Positions 52,498-60,892 of a stretch of DNA of 64,000 nucleotides are shown here, piece after piece. Source of the DNA: JAAZKI01 sp012799905 (GTDB lineage Bacteria; Verrucomicrobiota; Lentisphaeria; Oligosphaerales; Oligosphaeraceae); assembly GCA_050949415.1 (NCBI GenBank), contig JBMNFR010000009.1, positions 248,001 to 312,000 of the forward strand, read 5' to 3'. Numbering within the stretch: the first letter of the stretch is position 1; each line of letters opens with the position of its first letter. Made by a program: the position numbers and the translations under genes. Below the pieces are notes generated by a model. The model ran no database searches and had not been told where the DNA came from. It worked only from the letters and a program-made list of their open reading frames with translations.

Positions 52498-52702
52498 GGG
52501 CGAGGGGCGAGCGGCGAGGGGCGAGCGGCGAGGGGCGAAAATGCTGAATGCTGAATGCTGAATGTTGAATGTTGAATGCTGAGGCGCATTTCATAATTCA
52601 TAATTCATAATTCATAATTCGTAAGGGGCGAGGGGCGAGGGAGCTGCTGTCTTGCCTCTGTTCAGTGCCCGGGCTTTAGCCCGGGACGAGGGTAAAATCC
52701 CT
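52497..52702 (+). repeat. Composite heptamer array abutting the Hsp70-like gene
   Basis: GGGGCGA/GCGGCGA units from 52497, then ATGCTGA/ATGTTGA units, GGCGCATTTC, four ATAATTC units, GTAA, two more GGGGCGA units, and the CCCGGGC-TTTA-GCCCGGG hairpin at 52668-52685. A leader-like TCAATAGCTGATTG follows in reverse orientation at about 52744-52776. Nothing else was recognised before the TetR gene. Confidence 0.9.
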
Positions 52703-52871
52703 CACCTCTGCTAAAACCACCCTACCCCGTGGCGCCTGGCGCCGCAGCTCACCGGAACTCCGAGCATCAATAGCTGATTGTTTGCCAAAAATAAAACATT
52801 TTTTTAAATATATTTTTCAACAATGCGTTTATCTATATATTGTCGCAAGTCTTATCTACCAACGGTGTGTC

Positions 52872-53546
52872 ATGGCAAAAGATGATAAAATTGAAAATCG
52901 GGATCGCTTGCTGGCTGCTGGCCTGAAGATTTTTGCTGAGAAGGGATTCAGCGGCGCGACCGTGCGCGAAATCTGTGATGAAGCCGGGAGCAACATCGCG
53001 GCGATCAGCTATTATTTTGGCGACAAAGTCGGCTTTTACCAGGCGGTTCGCGAGTATGCCCGCCAGGCATACGTCCAGACCATGCAACGCTGCTGGGCGA
53101 TGGCGGAGACTGACCCCTGGCAGGCATTGCGCACCCACATTGAAACTCTGCTGGAGCAGACGTATGACAGCACGATGTCGCAGGTCAACTGGTTCCGGAT
53201 GCGCGAATTGATTGACTCGTCCTCCGGGCTGGAGAACGTCTTTCCGCCGTTAAAGGTTCAGGAGGACAAGCTGCGTCAATACGAGGAGCGCATCACGCGG
53301 CTGCTGTCCGCCATTTTAGGCTCCGCTGCGAACCCGACCACAATCGCCTTAGTCATCTATACCTATTACAGCCTCTGCCTCTTTTTGCCGATTCAAACCC
53401 ACGTCGAAAAACGCATTCTAAAAGGCCAGGGCCGGTTCAACATCTCCGACACCCAGGATCGTTCCCATTTAGCCGATTTTATCTTCAACATCGTGCGCCG
53501 CACGGTCGCAGACTTGCAAAACCAACCCCCAACGGAAAAACCATGA
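52872..53546 (+). CDS. TetR-family repressor (CecR-like)
   Basis: 224 residues from the ATG at 52872. The N-terminal helix-turn-helix is intact (DRLLAAGLKIFAEKGFSGATVREICDEAGSNIAAISYYFGDKVGFYQAV). The remainder is helical and resembles the CecR/DUF1956 C-terminal domain. The gene stop overlaps the tolC start (ATGA), so repressor and pump are one operon, and the regulator probably controls its own RND efflux genes. The upstream 80 bases are AT-rich, a likely promoter/operator region, but no clear palindrome was identified. Confidence 0.9.
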   Translation: MAKDDKIENRDRLLAAGLKIFAEKGFSGATVREICDEAGSNIAAISYYFGDKVGFYQAVREYARQAYVQTMQRCWAMAETDPWQALRTHIETLLEQTYDSTMSQVNWFRMRELIDSSSGLENVFPPLKVQEDKLRQYEERITRLLSAILGSAANPTTIALVIYTYYSLCLFLPIQTHVEKRILKGQGRFNISDTQDRSHLADFIFNIVRRTVADLQNQPPTEKP

Positions 53547-54937
53547 TTGACAGCTACTGCTGCCTACGCAGAATACATCCCCGCCAGCTTGGGAAAAAAC
53601 TCCTGACGCTTGCACTCGGAGTCGTCAGTGCCGCCCTGGCTGTCCACGCACAGCCAGCCGCCACCGCCCAGGCGGACGAGACGCAAGCAAAACTCCAGCT
53701 GACCCTGCTGGAGGCAAAAAAACTCGCCTTGCAGCAAAGTCCGACCCTGGCGCAAGCCAAGGCCAGGATTGACGCGGCAGCAGCGCGAGCCGCCGAGGCC
53801 AAGTCGTCCTATTGGCCAACCCTAGACGTGTCCTTCGGCATCACCCGCAACCATGACCGCGCCACACGCCCATTGCGCGATTATGATGACAACACCAAGT
53901 ACGATCTCGGATTGTCCGCTAGCTGGCTCCTGTTTGACGGCTTCCAGCGCCGCTTCTCGCTGCTGATCGCCGAATTCGACCACGCCGCTGCATTGTCCGC
54001 CAACACCGACGCCCAGCGCCTGCTCCTGCAAGCCGTATCATCAGCCTTCTATTCCGCTATCCTCGCCCAGGACAGCATGGGCATCGCCAAGGAGGACGCC
54101 GAGTTCAACCGCATGCTGCACGCCGACGCCCGCAGACGCCAGGAAGGCGGCATCGCTACCGCCAGCGAAGTCCTCAATTTCCAACTCCAAGTCGCCAATG
54201 CCGAAGTCGATTACATCGCCGCTGAAAAGTCCTGGCGCGCCGCGATCATCATCCTCGGAGAATTGCTGGCCATCACCCAAGACGACATCTGGGAGTACAT
54301 CCAACTAACCCCGCCGGATGAGAAACTGATCCAGCAGCCGGTCAAGCTCGCCGACCTGTTGGACTACGCACGCCAGCACCGACCCGACCTGGCCATCGCA
54401 CAAAACCGGATCAATGCCGCCCAAACCGGCATCAAGGCCGCCCGGAGCACTTGGAGTCCCAAGCTCCGCCTATTTGCTGACTACGGCTATGAACGAGTCG
54501 ATTCACTGCATTTCAACAAAAATTACGACCGCAACGTCAGTTTTGGCCTGGCCGCCTCCTGGAACCTCTTCGAAGGCTTCAAGACCACCGCTCTGCTGAA
54601 TCAGGCCGAAGCCGAGCTGGCAGCGGCCATCGAAGCCAAAAAGGAGCTCGAACTGGCTATCGAAACTACAGTCAGGCGAAATTTCCTGGCGCTTGACACC
54701 TGCCGCCACCAACTTGCCTTGCAGGAAAACATCTTAGCCACGGCCAAGCAAATCCGCGACTTAGTGTACCAGGAGTATCTCGGCGGCGCCACGACGATCA
54801 CGCGCCTGAACGAAGCCCAGACCGACGTAACCATCAGCGCCGCCGCCCGTTCCCAGGCCTATATCCAAGTCTTCCATAGCCTGGAACTGCTCGGCGCCAG
54901 CACCGGCCGCATCCTCCTTTTGGAAACCGAAGAATAA
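53543..54937 (+). CDS. TolC-family outer-membrane efflux channel
   Basis: 464 residues. An export signal (ending near VHAQPA, about residue 39, after a long basic start), then two OEP repeats of long amphipathic helices and strand pairs: 'LTLLEAKKLALQQSPTLAQAKARIDAA', 'DLGLSASWLLFDGFQRR', and in the second half 'DLAIAQNRINAAQTGIKAARS', 'SFGLAASWNLFEGFKT'. It forms the outer-membrane duct for the RND pump encoded downstream, and probably also for the HlyD-ABC system 8 kb upstream. Start overlaps the TetR stop. Confidence 0.93.
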   Translation: MIDSYCCLRRIHPRQLGKKLLTLALGVVSAALAVHAQPAATAQADETQAKLQLTLLEAKKLALQQSPTLAQAKARIDAAAARAAEAKSSYWPTLDVSFGITRNHDRATRPLRDYDDNTKYDLGLSASWLLFDGFQRRFSLLIAEFDHAAALSANTDAQRLLLQAVSSAFYSAILAQDSMGIAKEDAEFNRMLHADARRRQEGGIATASEVLNFQLQVANAEVDYIAAEKSWRAAIIILGELLAITQDDIWEYIQLTPPDEKLIQQPVKLADLLDYARQHRPDLAIAQNRINAAQTGIKAARSTWSPKLRLFADYGYERVDSLHFNKNYDRNVSFGLAASWNLFEGFKTTALLNQAEAELAAAIEAKKELELAIETTVRRNFLALDTCRHQLALQENILATAKQIRDLVYQEYLGGATTITRLNEAQTDVTISAAARSQAYIQVFHSLELLGASTGRILLLETEE

Positions 54938-55069
54938 CAGCGCCGGCCAAATACCTTATCCCCCAAAAACAAGCAGCGCTGCCATCCCAGCGCCGTCGCC
55001 TTGAAATCACCACCACTGGCTCTCCAGACCAGGGCCATCGACGTCGCACCTCCACACCCAAAAAACACC

Positions 55070-56491
55070 ATGAAAAACAAACTCCACGTCCTTGCCACGG
55101 TCATTGCCGTCATCGCCATCCTGGGCGGCAGCATCGCCGCCATGTTCCTGATCCAGAACAAACATAAAGAGGCCCAGAAAAAGAAGGCCGGCCCCCGCGA
55201 CTTGTCAGTCACAGTGCAGACTGACCAGGTACGACGCCATCGCATCGACGAAGTGCTGACCTTCAATGGCGACATCCAGGCCATGCAGAGCGTCGACCTG
55301 CAAGCTAAAATCTCAGCGCGGCTGCTGACGCTGGCCCTGGCTGACGGCACGCCCGTCGAAGAAGGTACGCGAGTCAAAAAAGGCGAGTTGATAGCGTGCT
55401 TCGACGACCGTGAGTTCAAAGCCCAGCTGGCCAATGCCAATGCCGCCGTCGCCGCCGCTGAAGCCGGACTGGCAGCAGTCAAGGCCGACATTGCCAGCTA
55501 TCAGGCCGGCATCCTCAACGCCAAAGCCACTCTCGAACAACGCCTTGCCGCCAAAATCAGCGCTGCTGCCGCCACCGTCTCCGCGCAGGCGGCTAAGGTG
55601 GACAAGGAACGCGAGCTCGCGCGCCAGCAGAGCCTCCTGGCCAACCAGGCGACCACCCAACAGAATTACGACCAGGCGGTCACGGCGCATGACCAGGCCG
55701 TCGCTGCCCTCAACCAAGCCGAAGCCAGCGAAAACGCTGCCGCCGCCCAAGTCAAATCCGCCGAGGCCGCCATCCAGCAGGCCGAAGCCGCGCTGGAACG
55801 CAGCAAAGCCAGCGTCCAGCAGGCCGAAGCCGCCATCCAACAAGCCATGGCCAACTTGCAGCAAACCAAGGTCATCCTGTCTGAAACTGAGTTATTTGCG
55901 CCCATGGACGGTATCGTCACCCGCAAATACATTGACCCCGGCGCCATGGTGACGCCATCCACAACGATAGTCACCATCATGGCTATGGAGGAAGTCAAGG
56001 TGCTGCTGTCCATCCCGGTCAACCACCTGCCGCGCATCATGCCTGGACGCACCAAGGCGCGCATGAGCACCACGTCGCTGCCAGGAGAGGTGATCGACTG
56101 CAATGTGGTCAAAGTCTATCCGGCCATTGACATCACCACGCGCACCGCACAAGTCGAACTGCGGGTGAAGAACCGCCTCAACGACTACGGCAGCTATAAA
56201 CTCAAACCGGGCATGTACGCCACCATCGAAGTCCTCATCGAAAGCCGGGAGAATGTGATTGCCGTCGACGCTGCCCTGCCCATCCGCAATCTGGCCAGAA
56301 ATATCGTCTACGTCGCCAATGGCAAGGACCAGGTCAGCGCTGTCGATGTCAAGCTCGGCATCCGCTTCCAAAACAAGGTCGAAGTCCTCGATGGATTGCA
56401 GGAGGGAGACGAAGTCGTCGTAGTCGGACAGCACCGCCTGACCGATGGCGCCGCCATCAAACGCCTGCCCGGAAACAACCTAGACTTCTGA
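55070..56491 (+). CDS. RND efflux periplasmic adaptor
   Basis: 473 residues from the ATG at 55070, chosen because the membrane/signal helix follows at once (KLHVLATVIAVIAILGGSIAAM). The adaptor core is present: 'NGDIQAMQSVDLQAKISARLL', 'LFAPMDGIVTRKYIDPGAMV' and a beta-barrel. The hairpin (about 130-290) is longer than usual and Ala/Gln-rich, with near-repeats of AxxQQAEAA, suggesting expansion by internal duplication. It links the RND pump to TolC. No SD. Confidence 0.9.
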   Translation: MKNKLHVLATVIAVIAILGGSIAAMFLIQNKHKEAQKKKAGPRDLSVTVQTDQVRRHRIDEVLTFNGDIQAMQSVDLQAKISARLLTLALADGTPVEEGTRVKKGELIACFDDREFKAQLANANAAVAAAEAGLAAVKADIASYQAGILNAKATLEQRLAAKISAAAATVSAQAAKVDKERELARQQSLLANQATTQQNYDQAVTAHDQAVAALNQAEASENAAAAQVKSAEAAIQQAEAALERSKASVQQAEAAIQQAMANLQQTKVILSETELFAPMDGIVTRKYIDPGAMVTPSTTIVTIMAMEEVKVLLSIPVNHLPRIMPGRTKARMSTTSLPGEVIDCNVVKVYPAIDITTRTAQVELRVKNRLNDYGSYKLKPGMYATIEVLIESRENVIAVDAALPIRNLARNIVYVANGKDQVSAVDVKLGIRFQNKVEVLDGLQEGDEVVVVGQHRLTDGAAIKRLPGNNLDF

Positions 56492-56561
56492 CCCCCGCGC
56501 AGAGCGGCCTTTTTCCCTATTTCCTGCCCAACACGATTTTCACCCAACCCCGACTCCCTAT

Positions 56562-59500
56562 ATGAAACTACCAGAATTCGGCGTTAAACGTCCTGCGGCC
56601 ACAGCCATGCTGTTCCTGGCCGTCCTCGTCCTCGGCATTATCTGCTTCTTTAAACTCGGGCTCGACCTCACCCCAGAGATTGAGCCGACGCAGGTCACGG
56701 TGATGACGACCTGGCAAGGCGCCTCCTGCGAAGACGTCGAAACCAAGGTCACCCGAGTCCTGGAAAAAAGCCTCGGCTCAGTGTCGAACCTTGATGAAAT
56801 CCGCTCCAGCACCTCAGAAGGCCGCTCGATAATCACGTGCACCTTCACCTGGGGAACCAACATCGACGAGGCCAGCAACGACATCCGAGCCCGCCTGGAC
56901 CGCACCAAACAAGCCCTGCCCGAAGACGTTGACGACCCGCTCATCCTGAAATTCGACTCTGCCAGCATGCCGGTGATGGTGATTGGCGTCACTGCCAAGG
57001 AAAGCATCGAAAAGCTGTATGACATCATCGACGACGAGGTCTTCCAGCCCTTGCAGCGCATCGAGGGGGTCGGCTCAGTGGATGCCTTTGGCGGCTTGCA
57101 GCGGCAGATCAACGTCACTCTCTCTCGCCAACGCCTGGCCGGCTACGGTCTGACGCTGTCCGACATCGAAGCAGCGATCGCGTCCGAAAACAAGACGCTT
57201 CCGGCCGGCAACCTCAAGATTGGAATCATCGAATATACCATCCGCGTCGTCGGCGAATACGTCGATGCAGAGCAAATCCGGGAAATCCCGCTGTTGCAGA
57301 AGGACGGCGCCATCATCCGGCTCAAGGACGTTGCCGAAATCAGCGATTCGTTCAAGGAAATCACCCAGTACGTCGAAACCATGGGCCGGGACGGCATGAT
57401 CATGATTGTGCAGAAACGAACCGGCGCCAACACCGTTGCGGTCTGTGAAGCCGTCCGCAACGAGTTGAAACGCCTCGAAACCATCGTGCCCAGGGATATC
57501 CAATTTTTCATTGTCAACGATTCTTCGACCTTCATCACGCAATCGATCGCCAACGTACGCGACTCGGTGTACTGGGGCGGTCTTCTCGTGGTCTTGGTCT
57601 GCTATCTGTTCCTGCGCAACCTCCGCACCTCGCTGGTGATCGTGGTAACCATTCCGTTTTCCCTCATCATTGCGTTATGCTACATGTATTTCATGGGCTG
57701 GACCATTAACATCATCAGCCTGTCAGCACTGGCGATTGCGATTGGCATGGTCGTAGACAACGCCATTGTCGTCTTAGAAAACATCACCACCCAGGTCAGC
57801 CGCGGCGTCAAGGTGCGCGAGGCCTCTATGTTCGCGGCCTCGGAAGTCGGCCTGTCCCTGGCGGCTTCAACGGCCACCACCATCTGCGTGTTCCTGCCGC
57901 TCGTCTTTGTCCAAGGCGCCACCGGCATCCTGTTCCGACAACTGGGAGGGCTGGTCACCGCAACCCTGCTGGCCAGCCTGGCCTGCGCTCTCATGCTCAC
58001 ACCGATGCTGAGTTCAAAACTGCTCAAAACCTTGCCGCGCACCAAAAAAGAAAAAGAGGAAGCCGCCCGCCGACGCAGCCCGGGCCAAAAACTGTACGCC
58101 TATTCCGAGCGGATTTTCCTAGCGGTGGAGAACTTCTATGGCCGCTTTCTTGGCGTCTGCCTGCGACACCGGTCGCTTGTCATCATTGTGGCCACGGCCG
58201 TGGTCGGCATCTCCATCATGACACTTCCCTTTGTCGGCACGGAGTTCACGCCAGACCAGGACACCGGCGAAATGACCATACGCTTTCAGCTGCCAGTGTC
58301 AACCCGGGCCGAATTAACCGCAGCCACCAGCCGCAAAATCGTAGCGCTCGCCTATGCCAAGGAGCAGGAACTGCTGCAACAGAAAGGCAAAAGCGTGGCG
58401 CCGGACGAGAACGGCGAGCCGCGAGCAAGCGCCATCCGCTTCAACAATTGGCGCGCTGGCCGGGCCTCGTCCGGCTGGGGCGGCCGCGGTTCGCACATCG
58501 GCATGCTCAGCATGAAATTCCTGCCGTTGGAGGAAAGGCCATACGGGACAGCGGAACTGGGCGACCTCATCCTGTCGGAACTCCGAACCTGGCCGGAACT
58601 GGCCCGCGTCTACCTCGACACCTCCAACCGCCTGATGTCACACATTATGGGCGGCAGCAATGAAAAGCCGATCGTGGTGAGAATCCTCGGCTATGACCTG
58701 GAAGTGACGCACGGCATCGCCAACCGAATCCGCGATCTGGCCCTCGACATCCCAGGCGTGCGCGACCCAATCGTCACCTTTGACAGCGGCAACCGCGAAA
58801 TCGTCATCAACATCGACCGCGACGCCGCAGCCGTCCTCGGCGTCAACGTCAACAACATCGTCTCGTCCATCCGCACTCTATTCTACGGCAACGAAGCCAG
58901 CCAGTTCCGCGAAGGCGAAGATGAATACCAAATTTTCGTTCGGTTGGGCGAAGAGGAGCGCCGAGATGTCTCTGACTTGGTCAACAGCGAAATCACGGTC
59001 AACGGCAACCGCATCCGGCTGGACTCCTTTGCCACCATCAGCGAAGAACTCGGGCCAGTCACCATCAACCGCACCGGCCAGGAACGCGTCATCTATCTCA
59101 ACATCGACGTCTATGAACGGTCGCTGGGCGAAGTCGCAATAGACCTGAAAAAAGCGATTGCCGACAATATCATCCTGCCGCCCGGCATCTCCATCGACTA
59201 TGCCGGCCAGATCAAGGAGCAAGGCAAGTCCTTCCGAGAACTGACCCTGATGCTGGTTCTCGGCATCATTCTCGTGTACATGGTGATGGCCGCCCAGTTC
59301 GAGTCGTACATGGCGCCCTTCATCGTCATGTTCTCCATCCCCTTTGCCTTTTCCGGGGCGTTCTTCGCCTTGGCGTTGACCGGCAAGACCTTGAACATCA
59401 TGTCGTTCATTGGGCTGATCATGCTGGTCGGAACCGTGGTCAACAACGCCATCGTCCTCATTGACTACATCAACATCCTGCTGGCGCGCGGCTATTCCGT

Positions 59501-59744
59501 GCTGCAAGCCATCACCATGGCCGGCCGGCAGCGTTTGCGGCCGGTAATGATGACGACCCTGACCACGATTTTCGGCATGCTGCCGATGGCCATGTCAAAC
59601 TCGACCGGCTCGGAACTCTGGTCGCCCCTGAGCATCGCCATCATTGGCGGCCTGAGCATCTCCACCCTGGTGACGCTGGTGCTCATTCCCATTCTCTACA
59701 GCCTGGTCGCCAAGCCCAGTAAAAACGCCGTCACCGCCGCCTGA
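56562..59744 (+). CDS. RND-family efflux pump (AcrB/HAE1-like)
   Basis: 1060 residues with the two-fold RND topology: N-terminal helix, large periplasmic loop, helices 2-6, second periplasmic loop, helices 8-12. 'GMVVDNAIVVLENI' is the helix-4 motif (VDN in place of AcrB's VDD), and 'GTVVNNAIVLIDYIN' its C-terminal counterpart. A Gly/Arg-rich insert (about 625-650, NNWRAGRASSGWGGRGSHIG) interrupts the second porter domain. A proton-driven exporter of drugs, bile acids or lipids; substrate unknown. Order tolC-adaptor-pump is standard. Confidence 0.94.
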   Translation: MKLPEFGVKRPAATAMLFLAVLVLGIICFFKLGLDLTPEIEPTQVTVMTTWQGASCEDVETKVTRVLEKSLGSVSNLDEIRSSTSEGRSIITCTFTWGTNIDEASNDIRARLDRTKQALPEDVDDPLILKFDSASMPVMVIGVTAKESIEKLYDIIDDEVFQPLQRIEGVGSVDAFGGLQRQINVTLSRQRLAGYGLTLSDIEAAIASENKTLPAGNLKIGIIEYTIRVVGEYVDAEQIREIPLLQKDGAIIRLKDVAEISDSFKEITQYVETMGRDGMIMIVQKRTGANTVAVCEAVRNELKRLETIVPRDIQFFIVNDSSTFITQSIANVRDSVYWGGLLVVLVCYLFLRNLRTSLVIVVTIPFSLIIALCYMYFMGWTINIISLSALAIAIGMVVDNAIVVLENITTQVSRGVKVREASMFAASEVGLSLAASTATTICVFLPLVFVQGATGILFRQLGGLVTATLLASLACALMLTPMLSSKLLKTLPRTKKEKEEAARRRSPGQKLYAYSERIFLAVENFYGRFLGVCLRHRSLVIIVATAVVGISIMTLPFVGTEFTPDQDTGEMTIRFQLPVSTRAELTAATSRKIVALAYAKEQELLQQKGKSVAPDENGEPRASAIRFNNWRAGRASSGWGGRGSHIGMLSMKFLPLEERPYGTAELGDLILSELRTWPELARVYLDTSNRLMSHIMGGSNEKPIVVRILGYDLEVTHGIANRIRDLALDIPGVRDPIVTFDSGNREIVINIDRDAAAVLGVNVNNIVSSIRTLFYGNEASQFREGEDEYQIFVRLGEEERRDVSDLVNSEITVNGNRIRLDSFATISEELGPVTINRTGQERVIYLNIDVYERSLGEVAIDLKKAIADNIILPPGISIDYAGQIKEQGKSFRELTLMLVLGIILVYMVMAAQFESYMAPFIVMFSIPFAFSGAFFALALTGKTLNIMSFIGLIMLVGTVVNNAIVLIDYINILLARGYSVLQAITMAGRQRLRPVMMTTLTTIFGMLPMAMSNSTGSELWSPLSIAIIGGLSISTLVTLVLIPILYSLVAKPSKNAVTAA

Positions 59745-59770
59745 CGCCACTACGCACGGGAGTTGCCGCC

Positions 59771-60079
59771 ATGTCCCTGAAAATGATTATGATCGTGTAC
59801 AATATTTCCATCCAGACAGAAGTCCTGGAAGTGGTGCAAGACAGCGGGGCGACCTGCTATACTTGCTGGCCGCGTTTAATCGGCAAAGGCAAGACCACAG
59901 GGCCGAAACTCGATGACAACGTCTGGCCCGGAGCAAACGCCGCCATCATCACCGTCGTCGACGAAGACACGGCCGCCACCCTGATGGACGCCATCCAGGA
60001 GCTGCGCGATGACATCGGCGCCTTTGAAGGCGTCAAAGCCTTCCAGCTCCCAGTCGAAAAAATGACCGGCGACGTGTGA
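59771..60079 (+). CDS. PG0541-family PII-like transporter-associated protein
   Basis: 102 residues, a small ferredoxin-like alpha/beta fold (MKMIMIVYNISIQTEVLEVV; ATCYTCWPRLIGKGKTTGPKLDDNVWPGANAAIITVVDEDTA; LMDAIQELRD). Family members are encoded after RND pumps in Bacteroidota and relatives and are thought to act like PII regulators, binding a nucleotide or the pump. GGGAG lies before the ATG; 26 bases after the pump stop. Last gene of the efflux operon. Confidence 0.82.
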   Translation: MSLKMIMIVYNISIQTEVLEVVQDSGATCYTCWPRLIGKGKTTGPKLDDNVWPGANAAIITVVDEDTAATLMDAIQELRDDIGAFEGVKAFQLPVEKMTGDV

Positions 60080-60089
60080 CGCATACAAG

Positions 60090-60116
60090 GCAGTGGACGG
60101 GGTGGACATAGTGGAC
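60090..60116 (-). repeat. Three GTCCACNNN nonamers (reverse)
   Basis: Exact 9-base period with constant GTGGAC read on the plus strand at 60093, 60102 and 60111, the reverse complement of the arrays at 4038-4073 and 34266-34301. Located 11 bases after the PG0541 stop. Confidence 0.8.
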
Positions 60117-60141
60117 AGCGCTTGCCGTATGTAGTACAGAC

Positions 60142-60785
60142 ATCCCTCGCCCCTCGCCCCTCGCCCCTTACGAATTATGAATGATGAATTATGAAATGCG
60201 CCTCGGCATTCAACATTCAACATTCAACATTCAGCATTCAGCATTCAGCATTCAGCATTCAGCATTCTCGCCCCTCGCCCCTTACGAATTATGAATTATG
60301 AATTATGAATTATGAATTATGAAATGCGCCTCAGCATTCAACATTCAACATTCAGCATTCAGCATTCTCGCCCCTCGCTCCTTACGAATTATGAATTATG
60401 AATGATGAATTATGAATTATGAATTATGAAATGCGCCTCGGCATTCAACATTCAACATTCAGCATTCAGCATTCAGCATTCTCGCCCCTCGCCCCTCGCC
60501 CCTCGCCCCTAAAAAAAGCCCCTCGCCCCTCGCCCCTCGCCCCTAAAAAAAGCCCCTCGCCCCTAAAAAAAGCCCCTCGCCCCTTACGAATTATGAATTA
60601 TGAATTATGAATTATGAATTATGAAATGCGCCTCAGCATTCAACATTCAACATTCAGCATTCAGCATTCTCGCCCCTCGCCCCTCGCCCCTAAAAAAAAC
60701 CCCTCGCCCCTCGCCCCTAAAAAAAGCCCCTCGCCCCTAAAAAAAGCCCCTCGCCCCTAAAAAAAGCCCCTCGCCCCTTTCATTC
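60142..60785 (-). repeat. Large higher-order composite heptamer array
   Basis: Four blocks (about 60142-60285, 60286-60385, 60386-60588, 60589-60785). Each reads, on the plus strand, (GAATTAT)n, GAAATGCGCCTC, (CATTCAA/CATTCAG)n, (TCGCCCC)n, with TTAC before the next block. The last two blocks add CCCCTAAAAAAAG spacers, giving a second higher-order unit. It is the reverse complement of the arrays at 41116 and 52497. With the nonamers it explains the 813-base gap. Small open frames within it are repeat artefacts. Confidence 0.92.
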
Positions 60786-60892
60786 TAAAAAACAGCAGAT
60801 TGGCGAGAAAGGAGTATATTATTCAACAAGGCATAACTCCGCCTCTGTCTCTTACCGACGCGCAGTTTTCCCCAAACCACAGGAGGTTTGCC

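Noticed and set aside
54859..55491. 210-codon open frame on the minus strand opposite the RND adaptor
   Set aside because: Composition (Ser/Ala/Arg-rich) is that of a reversed GC-rich gene; the adaptor on the plus strand has clear domains.
60419..60610. Open frame of 63 codons inside the heptamer array
   Set aside because: It consists only of translated heptamers. A 7-bp period leaves all frames open when the unit lacks stop codons.
60142..60785. CRISPR array
   Set aside because: The repeats are 7 bp in direct tandem without unique spacers of 25-40 bases, and no cas gene is in the window.
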